DNA from: Candidatus Nomurabacteria bacterium
GTDB taxonomy: Bacteria; Patescibacteriota; Minisyncoccia; Phycocordibacterales; UBA9973
Reading direction: 5' to 3'
Assembly: GCA_023267515.1 (NCBI GenBank)
Contig: JAHFNF010000027.1
Location: 1 to 9,055 of the forward strand
Length of the DNA: 9,055 nt
A model generated the notes under the pieces. It saw nothing but the letters and a program-made list of their open reading frames with translations, had not been told where the DNA came from and did no database searches. Each line of letters starts with the position of its first letter. Positions within the stretch are counted from its first letter, which is position 1. The position numbers and the translations under genes are program-made. This document shows, in pieces, positions 4,876-9,055 of the stretch.

Positions 4876-5520
4876 ATGAAACGCTACCTACACTATCTTC
4901 TTCTCGGCGCTGGAGCGGTTGTCGCTTTTGTTATTCTTACTAATTTAATCATTCACGTCAGCACCAAGTCGCATATTTATAAAAATATTAATGATGTGCC
5001 AAAAGCGCAAGCGGTGGTAATTCCTGGTGCGGCTATTTTTCCAGACGGCGCGCTCTCTTCTATTTTTAAAGATAGAGTAGATAAAGCAATTTCTATTTAT
5101 AAAGAGGGAAAAGTCTCAAAAATTCTCGTGTCAGGGGACAATAGCACCGTCTCGCACAACGAAGTGAACCCTGTGCGTAATTATCTACTTGAGAAGGGAA
5201 TACCAGATGCAGATATTTTTCTAGATCACGCCGGTTTTGATACATACAGTACGATGTACCGTGCACGGGATATTTTCAAAGTTGAATCCATTATTGTTTC
5301 TACTCAAGCATTTCATTTGCCACGTTCGGTATTTATAGCTCGGATGCTCGGCATTACAGCTTATGGTGTACCTGCGGAGACAGAAAATATCCTTTTTAAG
5401 AATTATGTTCGTGAAGCTTTGGCGGACGAAAAAGCAGTAATGAATTTACTGCTTCATCGCAAGCCTAAATTCCTAGGGGATACGATACCAATCACAGGGG
5501 ATGGCAGGAATTATCCGTAA
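4876..5520 (+). CDS. SanA/YdcF-family DUF218 membrane protein
   Basis: A 214-residue protein with one N-terminal membrane helix (about 7-27) and a DUF218 domain, as in E. coli SanA, which affects envelope permeability to vancomycin. Typical elements: AVVIPGAAIFPDGALSSIFKDRVDKA (46-71), the glycine-containing strand SKILVSGDN (81-89), NEVNPVRNYLLEKGIPDADIFLDHAGFDTYSTMYRARDIF (95-134), IIVSTQAFHLPRSVFIARMLG (139-159), and the closing VPAE. All conserved family blocks are present, so it is intact. I chose ATG 4876, 1 nt after the upstream stop, with a weak AGGT upstream. A longer in-frame start at 4849 would overlap the previous gene and put polar residues before the membrane helix. The enzymatic activity of the family is uncertain, with proposals in cell-wall precursor or nucleotide chemistry. 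Confidence 0.9.
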   Translation: MKRYLHYLLLGAGAVVAFVILTNLIIHVSTKSHIYKNINDVPKAQAVVIPGAAIFPDGALSSIFKDRVDKAISIYKEGKVSKILVSGDNSTVSHNEVNPVRNYLLEKGIPDADIFLDHAGFDTYSTMYRARDIFKVESIIVSTQAFHLPRSVFIARMLGITAYGVPAETENILFKNYVREALADEKAVMNLLLHRKPKFLGDTIPITGDGRNYP

Positions 5521-5586
5521 TAATATCTTAAAATTAACCCCATTAGATATGTACTATTTTTATATTATTCTAACAAGTAATTTGAT

Positions 5587-5618
5587 TGTTCTAATGTTTT
5601 GCAAAAGACTGCAATAGA
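5587..5618 (+). repeat. 32-bp direct repeat, copy 1 (upstream of winged-helix gene)
   Basis: Identical at 31 of 32 positions to 5886-5917, with a fixed offset of 299 (difference A5594/G5893). Copy 1 is non-coding but, read in the same phase as the gene's 3' end, it would encode VLMFCKRLQ-stop. It contains the 10-bp palindrome TTTTGCAAAA (5597-5606) and a CTGCAA that serves as -35 for the downstream promoter. The rest of this intergenic gap (5521-5586) is AT-rich with nothing else recognised. Confidence 0.97.
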
Positions 5619-5637
5619 AAGCGAGATAGGGTATAAT
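5609..5637 (+). promoter_or_regulatory. Promoter of the winged-helix gene, leaderless
   Basis: CTGCAA (5609-5614), 17-nt spacer, perfect TATAAT (5632-5637), ATG at 5644, 7 nt past the -10. The -35 lies inside repeat copy 1, next to the TTTTGCAAAA palindrome, a position suited to repression. Confidence 0.65.
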
Positions 5638-5643
5638 AAGATA

Positions 5644-5916
5644 ATGGCTTTAGAATATAGAAAAATTGAACGGATGGTGAAAGGTTTTGCCAATCATCGG
5701 CGCATTCAGATTCTCGAACTCCTGAAAAAGGAGCCGGAGCTTTCGGTGGAGAATATTGCCGAGAAGCTTCACATTGGGTATGAGAATACCTCAGATCATG
5801 TTCGCAAGCTTGCCATTGCTGGCTTGGTCATGAAGAGAAATGAAGGTCCGAGTGTTCGCCATAAACTCACTCCGCGCGGGGAGTCTGTTCTAGTGTTTTG
5901 CAAAAGACTGCAATAG
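5644..5916 (+). CDS. Winged helix-turn-helix regulator (ArsR-like)
   Basis: A 90-residue single-domain DNA-binding protein. NHRRIQILELLKKEPELS (17-34) is the first helix segment typical of ArsR/MarR-like domains. VENIAEKLHIGYENTSDHVRKLAIAGLV (35-62) is the helix-turn-helix with the recognition helix. KRNEGPSVRHKLTPRGE (64-80) is the wing. There is no metal-binding cysteine pair (only C86, near the end), so metal sensing by the classic ArsR site is unlikely. The start is set by the TATAAT 7 nt upstream; a start at 5599 lies within the promoter and is rejected. Its last nine codons lie within copy 2 of the 32-bp repeat, and copy 1 lies across its own promoter. Autoregulation and control of mscL downstream are plausible inferences. 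Confidence 0.88.
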   Translation: MALEYRKIERMVKGFANHRRIQILELLKKEPELSVENIAEKLHIGYENTSDHVRKLAIAGLVMKRNEGPSVRHKLTPRGESVLVFCKRLQ

Positions 5917-5917
5917 A
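5886..5917 (+). repeat. 32-bp direct repeat, copy 2 (3' end of winged-helix gene)
   Basis: Second copy of the repeat at 5587-5618. It covers the codons for VLVFCKRLQ and the stop (5914-5916). The palindrome TTTTGCAAAA is at 5896-5905, 56 nt upstream of the mscL -10. Confidence 0.97.
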
Positions 5918-5922
5918 GAATA

Positions 5923-5956
5923 GGGGTTGGGGGATTTTGGTGGATCGGGGTTGGGG
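5923..5956 (+). other. G-rich tract with G-quadruplex potential
   Basis: Four runs of at least four G on the coding strand: GGGG (5923), GGGGG (5929), GGGG (5947), GGGG (5953). The loops are TT, 13 nt (itself containing two GG), and TT. The tract fills the gap between the winged-helix stop and the mscL -10 and covers the place where the -35 would be. It stands out sharply in an AT-rich set of intergenic regions. Confidence 0.7.
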
Positions 5957-5958
5957 TG

Positions 5959-5967
5959 TGGTAAAAT
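5959..5967 (+). promoter_or_regulatory. Extended -10 promoter of mscL, leaderless
   Basis: TGG-TAAAAT (5959-5967); ATG at 5974 is 7 nt past the -10. No -35 is evident because the G-rich tract occupies that region. Confidence 0.55.
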
Positions 5968-5973
5968 AGATAA

Positions 5974-6375
5974 ATGCTTAAAGAATTCAAACAATTTTTA
6001 TTGAGGGGGAATGTGGTGGATTTGGCCGTCGGCGTCGTCATCGGGGCGGCTTTTGGCACCATCGTTTCCGCGCTAGTCAAAGATATTCTTACTCCATTTA
6101 TCGCCGCTATCGCCAAGGTGCCAGATTTCTCCGGACTTTATTTTGTCATAAATGATAGTAAGTTTATGTATGGAGATTTTATAAATGCCCTCATTTCTTT
6201 CATCCTGGTCGCTTCTGCCGTATTTTTCTTTATCGTAAAGCCGATGAATATGCTCGTGGAGCGTTCTCGCAAAGGACCTCCGGCCGACCCTACGACCAAA
6301 AAGTGCCCCGAGTGCCAAAGCGAAATCCCTCTCTCCGCCCGCCGTTGCTCGCATTGTACCCAAGTGGTGGGTTGA
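5974..6375 (+). CDS. mscL: Large-conductance mechanosensitive channel MscL with C-terminal zinc ribbon
   Basis: MscL forms a homopentameric pore in the inner membrane that opens under extreme tension to release solutes during osmotic downshock. The N-terminus MLKEFKQFLLRGNVVDLAVG with the following VVIGAAFGTIVSALVKDIL is the highly conserved S1/TM1 region (TM1 about 14-40). TM2 is about 70-90 (FINALISFILVASAVFFFIVKP). The periplasmic loop is short (about 42-68). After TM2, in place of the usual cytoplasmic helical bundle, residues 111-128 carry a four-cysteine zinc ribbon: CPEC (C111, C114) and CSHC (C125, C128). From memory, MscL versions with such a tail occur in several bacterial groups. 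The total of 133 residues is normal. Start by the leaderless promoter. The next gene starts only 5 nt after the stop. Confidence 0.96.
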   Translation: MLKEFKQFLLRGNVVDLAVGVVIGAAFGTIVSALVKDILTPFIAAIAKVPDFSGLYFVINDSKFMYGDFINALISFILVASAVFFFIVKPMNMLVERSRKGPPADPTTKKCPECQSEIPLSARRCSHCTQVVG

Positions 6376-6380
6376 AATTT

Positions 6381-7562
6381 ATGTCTAAAAAAAATAAATT
6401 TAAAAATGAAATAGTCCGGTTCTGTACTACAATCGATGGTATAAGAGCTTACACACCAGCTTATTTTGAGACTTACATAAAAAAGGCAAAATTACACAAA
6501 AAAATTCACGAGCAAGTTAAAAGTAAATATTTTATTAAAAAAAATAAAAAACTTTTTATAAAAACAGCAGGTATAGAAGTTATGGACAAATTGCGCGATT
6601 CCGAGGCTCAATTTATAGAATCTGTTGGCTTAATTCCTACAAGCCAGTACGTTACACTTTTTATTGTTTTTGAAAATTATATAAGACAAATTATTAAAGC
6701 AAGTTTATCTGAGAACAAAACAATTCTAATTCAGACAGAAAATAATATAAGTTTAAATGAAATTTTAGAATTTAGTACTATAAAAGAAGTTGTTAATTTT
6801 TCTATTGAAAGAGAAGTTGATGATGCCTTAAGAGATAAAAAATCAATAGTTGACTGGATAAAAGAGAATCTGAAAATTAATGTACCGAATGTTAATAACT
6901 TAAATGATGATTTTGTAAAGTATAATGGTATTAGAAATCTCCTAGTACATAATAATGGTAAGGTTAATAGGATTTATCTACAAAATTGCTTACAAGCAAA
7001 GTTTGATAAAAAAGATTTACCAAAAATCGGTGATAATGTTGATGTAACACCAGATTTATTTCTTAAGACATGTAGTAATCTTTACTTGATTGGTTTACAA
7101 ATAGGTATTAATTTATGGATACACTCTAAACCAAAGGATATAAAATTAATTGAGAATCTTCTTATAGATCAACAGATAAAATTTTTAAATAAAAGGAAAT
7201 TTTACTTAGCAGAAATTGTTTCTAATATGGCCATAAGTACAATCAAAACATTTTCTAAAATTCCCATTGAAGAAAATGTTTTGATAAATAAAGCGGCTTC
7301 CTTGAAATTTCAAAAGAAGGATAACCTTTCAGAACAAATTTTAAACAACATTCATTCTAAGGATATAGTTTTTAATTTAGCTATTTGTCTTATAAATAAG
7401 AATTTTAAAACAGCAAGTGCCTTGATGACAAAAATTAATAAATCTAAATTACAAAGCTATTATATAAATTGGCCCCTTTTTAAGTTAAATAGGAGGTCTG
7501 AAACATTAAATAAAGCCTTTAAAAAAATAGTTGGAAAAGTAAGTTTATATCAAATTCAATAA
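6381..7562 (+). CDS. HEPN-like protein of unknown function, AT-rich accessory gene
   Basis: A 393-residue protein with no family I can name outright, but with a HEPN-like core. TSQYVTLFIVFENYIRQII (87-105) resembles the first HEPN helix, and YNGIRNLLVHNNGKV (181-195) carries the R-N-x3-H motif (R185, N186, H190) that forms the RNase site in HEPN toxins and abortive-infection proteins. Residues 1-75 are lysine-rich, with a possible small helical DNA/RNA-binding region. The C-terminal part (about 268-385) is a series of short helices (KAASLKFQKKDNLSEQIL, NLAICLINKNFKTASALM) like TPR-type repeats. There is no membrane segment. The gene is far more AT-rich than mscL before it, with many AAA, ATA and TTA codons, suggesting transfer. 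It starts at ATG 6381, 5 nt after mscL, and ends 3 nt before the next gene. An RNase/defence role is inference. Confidence 0.72.
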   Translation: MSKKNKFKNEIVRFCTTIDGIRAYTPAYFETYIKKAKLHKKIHEQVKSKYFIKKNKKLFIKTAGIEVMDKLRDSEAQFIESVGLIPTSQYVTLFIVFENYIRQIIKASLSENKTILIQTENNISLNEILEFSTIKEVVNFSIEREVDDALRDKKSIVDWIKENLKINVPNVNNLNDDFVKYNGIRNLLVHNNGKVNRIYLQNCLQAKFDKKDLPKIGDNVDVTPDLFLKTCSNLYLIGLQIGINLWIHSKPKDIKLIENLLIDQQIKFLNKRKFYLAEIVSNMAISTIKTFSKIPIEENVLINKAASLKFQKKDNLSEQILNNIHSKDIVFNLAICLINKNFKTASALMTKINKSKLQSYYINWPLFKLNRRSETLNKAFKKIVGKVSLYQIQ

Positions 7563-7565
7563 TTT

Positions 7566-7721
7566 ATGAAGAGTATTAAATTTACAAATCTAGCGGTGTT
7601 TATAATATTTTTCGGTATTGCTTTGATTGAAGCTTTTCAAAAACAAAATTGGCTGGAGGCCGCATTATTTTTAGCATTGGGATTTATATCTCTTTGGGCA
7701 GATATGCGAAAAAATAAGTAA
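7566..7721 (+). CDS. Small two-TM membrane protein, paralog A
   Basis: A 51-residue protein: short basic N-terminus (MKSIKFTNL), hydrophobic helix about 9-24 (LAVFIIFFGIALIEAF), a short polar turn QKQNW, second helix about 29-45 (LEAALFLALGFISLW), basic end (ADMRKNK). Both ends should be cytoplasmic by the positive-inside rule. The stop is TAA 7719-7721. It starts 3 nt after the HEPN-like gene. A near-identical paralog lies at 7919-8074, and residues 6-46 are the same in both. The differences in DNA are mostly silent, so the ORF is a true gene. Function unknown; too short for reliable family recognition. Confidence 0.85.
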   Translation: MKSIKFTNLAVFIIFFGIALIEAFQKQNWLEAALFLALGFISLWADMRKNK

Positions 7722-7725
7722 AAAG

Positions 7726-7734
7726 TGCTATACT
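7726..7734 (+). promoter_or_regulatory. Extended -10 promoter before the DUF5670 gene
   Basis: TGC-TATACT (7726-7734), 4 nt after the stop of paralog A. Transcription from about 7741 would give a 23-nt AT-rich leader. A second TATAAT (7754-7759) sits only 4 nt before the ATG. Confidence 0.5.
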
Positions 7735-7763
7735 TAGTAGATTATTAACTAACTATAATTTTT

Positions 7764-7916
7764 ATGCTTACAACAATTGCAGTCATCTTACTCGTTCTCT
7801 GGGCTATAGGTTTTATCGGTTTTCATGTGCTGGGTGGATTTATTCACTTTCTTTTAGTGGCGGCAGTCGTCTTGTTTTTGATTCGCATAATTCGTGGAGA
7901 AAATCCGTTGAAGTAG
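7764..7916 (+). CDS. lmo0937-family (DUF5670) small membrane protein
   Basis: A 50-residue, highly hydrophobic protein that matches the widespread lmo0937/DUF5670 type: MLTTIAVILLVLWAIGFIGF as first helix, HVLGGFIHFLLVAAVVLFLI as second, then the basic RIIRGENPLK. The conserved middle LGGFIH and the terminal R-x-x-x-G are as in the family. Function is not established; these proteins are often associated with stress responses (general knowledge, not shown here). It lies between two paralogous two-TM proteins, with gaps of 42 nt before (holding a promoter) and 2 nt after. No Shine-Dalgarno. Confidence 0.88.
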   Translation: MLTTIAVILLVLWAIGFIGFHVLGGFIHFLLVAAVVLFLIRIIRGENPLK

Positions 7917-7918
7917 AT

Positions 7919-8074
7919 ATGAAAAATATAAAGTTTACAAATCTGGCGGTGTTTATAATATTTTTCGGCATTGCTTTAATTGAAGCTTTTCAAAAGCAAA
8001 ATTGGCTGGAAGCCGCACTATTCTTAGCTTTGGGGTTTATCTCCCTTTGGGCAGATGTGAAGAAAAATAACTAG
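7919..8074 (+). CDS. Small two-TM membrane protein, paralog B
   Basis: A 51-residue near-copy of paralog A (7566-7721), starting 2 nt after the DUF5670 stop and probably translated with it. The proteins differ only at positions 3 (S/N), 47 (M/V), 48 (R/K) and 51 (K/N). By my count, 14 other codons differ silently (total 20 nt over 51 codons). This means both copies have been kept under selection for protein sequence after an old duplication. Stop TAG 8072-8074. The downstream AGGAGG (8073-8078) has no start codon at a useful distance. Function unknown. Confidence 0.88.
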   Translation: MKNIKFTNLAVFIIFFGIALIEAFQKQNWLEAALFLALGFISLWADVKKNN

Positions 8075-8078
8075 GAGG

Positions 8079-8087
8079 TGGTATAAT
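8079..8087 (+). promoter_or_regulatory. Extended -10 promoter of the Lys-rich peptide gene
   Basis: TGG-TATAAT (8079-8087). Start near 8094 gives an AT-rich leader of about 28 nt to the ATG at 8122. Confidence 0.55.
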
Positions 8088-8121
8088 AATTTTATTATTA
8101 ATAACCTAAAAATATAATCAT

Positions 8122-8184
8122 ATGGCAAAAGGACAAGGTGCTAGAAAAGAGAAGAAAAAGCCGAAAAAGGACAAGAAGAAATAA
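8122..8184 (+). CDS. Lysine-rich 20-residue peptide
   Basis: A tiny gene coding for 20 residues that begin MAKGQGARK, of which more than half are basic (11 lysines, 1 arginine). It has no hydrophobic segment, so the product is cytoplasmic and probably binds nucleic acid or is disordered. Support for it being real: a dedicated extended -10 promoter 40 nt upstream and a 17-bp terminator beginning right at the stop codon. Similar short MAKGQ/K-rich peptides occur in many bacterial genomes (general impression). It sits immediately before the rRNA promoter. An alternative is that the transcript is a small RNA and the ORF is incidental. Confidence 0.7.
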   Translation: MAKGQGARKEKKKPKKDKKK

Positions 8185-8221
8185 GCACAAAAAAAGCCCT
8201 AAAATAGGGCTTTTTTTGTGC
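8185..8221 (+). terminator. Strong bidirectional intrinsic terminator before the rRNA operon
   Basis: Perfect 17-bp stem: GCACAAAAAAAGCCCTA (8185-8201) with TAGGGCTTTTTTTGTGC (8205-8221), loop AAA. A-run on the left and T-run on the right, so it can work in both directions. Its last base adjoins the -35 of the rRNA promoter (8222). Confidence 0.95.
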
Positions 8222-8248
8222 TTGACTTAGCTTGGGGCTTAGTATAAT
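8222..8248 (+). promoter_or_regulatory. rRNA operon promoter
   Basis: TTGACT (8222-8227), 15-nt spacer, TATAAT (8243-8248). The spacer is short, but both boxes are near-consensus. Transcription would start near 8255 in a run of G, giving a leader of about 225 nt before 16S. G as first base would fit control by GTP level (inference). Confidence 0.7.
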
Positions 8249-8256
8249 ATAGGGGC

Positions 8257-8297
8257 AACGTCTTTCCTCTTATGGATAGGGCGTTTTTCTTTGAAAA
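8257..8297 (+). promoter_or_regulatory. Leader hairpin plus boxA-like element (candidate rRNA antitermination site)
   Basis: AACGTC (8257-8262) pairs with GGCGTT (8280-8285, one G-U), with a small inner stem (TCC 8265-8267 with GGA 8274-8276). Directly after it, TTCTTTGAAAA (8287-8297) closely resembles the boxA of Gram-positive rrn leaders. A hairpin followed by boxA is the order of the known boxB-boxA antitermination sites bound by NusB/S10. The hairpin plus T-run could also act as an attenuator. Confidence 0.5.
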
Positions 8298-8314
8298 TCA
8301 AATGAATTGTTTTT

Positions 8315-8332
8315 ACCCCGCCACGGCGGGGT
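8315..8332 (+). other. GC-rich hairpin in rRNA leader
   Basis: ACCCCGC (8315-8321) pairs with GCGGGGT (8326-8332), loop CACG; 7 bp, very stable compared with the AT-rich leader around it. Confidence 0.75.
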
Positions 8333-8336
8333 GAAT

Positions 8337-8375
8337 TTGAGAACCCCGGTTTTTCAGCCGGGACGCAAGTCTCAA
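8337..8375 (+). other. Multi-stem leader structure with GCAA tetraloop
   Basis: TTGAG (8337-8341) can close with CTCAA (8371-8375), enclosing CCCGG/CCGGG (8345-8349 with 8358-8362, loop TTTTTCAG). In competition with parts of these, GAC-GCAA-GTC (8362-8371) forms a small GNRA-capped hairpin. The alternatives share bases, so the fold may switch. Confidence 0.55.
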
Positions 8376-8399
8376 GATGTTTCTAAAAGATAATAATTT

Positions 8400-8420
8400 C
8401 AGAGCAAAGATCAAACTCTG
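8400..8420 (+). other. Leader hairpin containing anti-16S segment
   Basis: CAGAG (8400-8404) can pair with CTCTG (8416-8420). Inside lies GATCAAACTCT (8409-8419), the exact reverse complement of AGAGTTTGATC at the 16S 5' end (8488-8498). The segment can thus be held locally or pair with 16S. Confidence 0.8.
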
Positions 8421-8465
8421 CAAACAAAAACCAAGCGCCGAAAGGTACTGCTGTTTTTTGTTTTG
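8421..8465 (+). other. Long imperfect hairpin just upstream of 16S (candidate RNase III site)
   Basis: The A/C-rich arm 8421-8436 pairs with the T/G-rich arm 8450-8465 through about 14 bp with one mismatch and two bulges, capped by CC-GAAA-GG (8438-8445). It lies 16 nt before the 16S start, where precursor processing stems are usual. Confidence 0.6.
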
Positions 8466-8480
8466 TTTCGTTCTAAAACT

Positions 8481-9055
<575 letters not shown>

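Noticed and set aside
5599..5643. ATG-like earlier start of the winged-helix gene
   Set aside because: It would put the -35 and -10 of the gene's own promoter inside the coding sequence. The domain begins after 5644.
6073..6363. Minus-strand ORF opposite mscL (and 5796-6116)
   Set aside because: Shadow of conserved mscL coding sequence; arginine-rich composition is typical of a reverse-strand artefact.
6303..6380. Upstream in-frame start of the HEPN-like gene inside mscL
   Set aside because: The extra residues only mirror the mscL zinc-ribbon coding sequence in another frame. ATG 6381 has the lysine-rich AT-rich codon style of the rest.
8073..8078. AGGAGG after paralog B as a Shine-Dalgarno
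   Set aside because: No start codon follows within a usable distance, and it lies upstream of a promoter -10, so it would not be in the next transcript.
8113..8118. TATAAT 3 nt before ATG 8122 (and 7754-7759 before ATG 7764) as leaderless promoters
   Set aside because: Too close to the ATG: transcription would start inside the codon. Better extended -10 elements lie at 8079-8087 and 7726-7734.
8185..8221. Inverted repeat as part of a mobile element or CRISPR
   Set aside because: Single perfect hairpin with A- and T-runs is a plain intrinsic terminator. No transposase, spacer array or target duplication is present.
8272..8334. 20-codon ORF in the rRNA leader, a possible leader peptide
   Set aside because: It overlaps the leader hairpin, boxA-like element and GC hairpin, has no ribosome binding signal, and short ORFs of this size are expected by chance.
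8355..8373. GGGACGCAAG string resembling the 3' part of a c-di-GMP-I (GEMM) riboswitch
   Set aside because: The other conserved half (the GCACAGGGCAAACC-like segment) is absent, and the location in an rRNA leader does not fit.

Overview
The window looks like a piece of a small-genome bacterium of the Candidate Phyla Radiation (Patescibacteria), most probably a Parcubacteria-type lineage. The main evidence is the partial 16S rRNA at the right end. It has the CPR-style 5' region, carries GA instead of CC in the 530 loop (two mismatches to the standard 515F primer), and has the 338 region in its 'EUB338-II' form. Short intergenic gaps, small proteins, general lack of Shine-Dalgarno sequences and apparently leaderless promoters fit this. 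Lineage below phylum level is inference.

Layout. (1) 1-1307: secG on the minus strand, divergent from a deoxyhypusine-synthase-like gene; both promoters appear to share one palindromic TTGCAA box. (2) 1308-2810: three separately promoted genes (a cold-shock protein and two unrecognised proteins), with clear intrinsic terminators at 1625, 2285 and 2824. (3) 2877-5520: a single-domain MGMT-type alkyltransferase, then a run of closely packed genes: SWIB-domain protein, two-TM coiled-coil protein, membrane-bound DUF457-like putative hydrolase, membrane-anchored secreted beta-domain protein, SanA/YdcF (DUF218) protein. These suggest chromatin/DNA-topology and envelope functions. (4) 5521-6375: a winged-helix regulator bracketed by two copies of a 32-bp repeat, a G-rich tract, and mscL with a C-terminal zinc ribbon. 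(5) 6381-8184: an AT-rich accessory gene for a protein with a HEPN-type RNxxxH motif, then three tiny membrane-protein genes (two near-identical paralogs around a DUF5670/lmo0937 protein) and a 20-residue lysine-rich peptide. (6) 8185-9055: a strong terminator abutting the rRNA promoter, a structured rRNA leader of about 225 nt, and the first 575 nt of 16S rRNA.

The strongest whole-window signal is regulatory. Six genes (secG, the DHS-like gene, MGMT, the 4437 gene, the winged-helix gene and mscL) have a -10 hexamer whose last base lies 7 or 8 nt before the A of the ATG, which predicts leaderless mRNAs. Only one gene (2406) has a strong Shine-Dalgarno. The second notable signal is in the rRNA leader, where 11 nt are perfectly complementary to the 5' end of the mature 16S and could also be held in a local hairpin. 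Functions were assigned by reading motifs by eye; no database search was possible.
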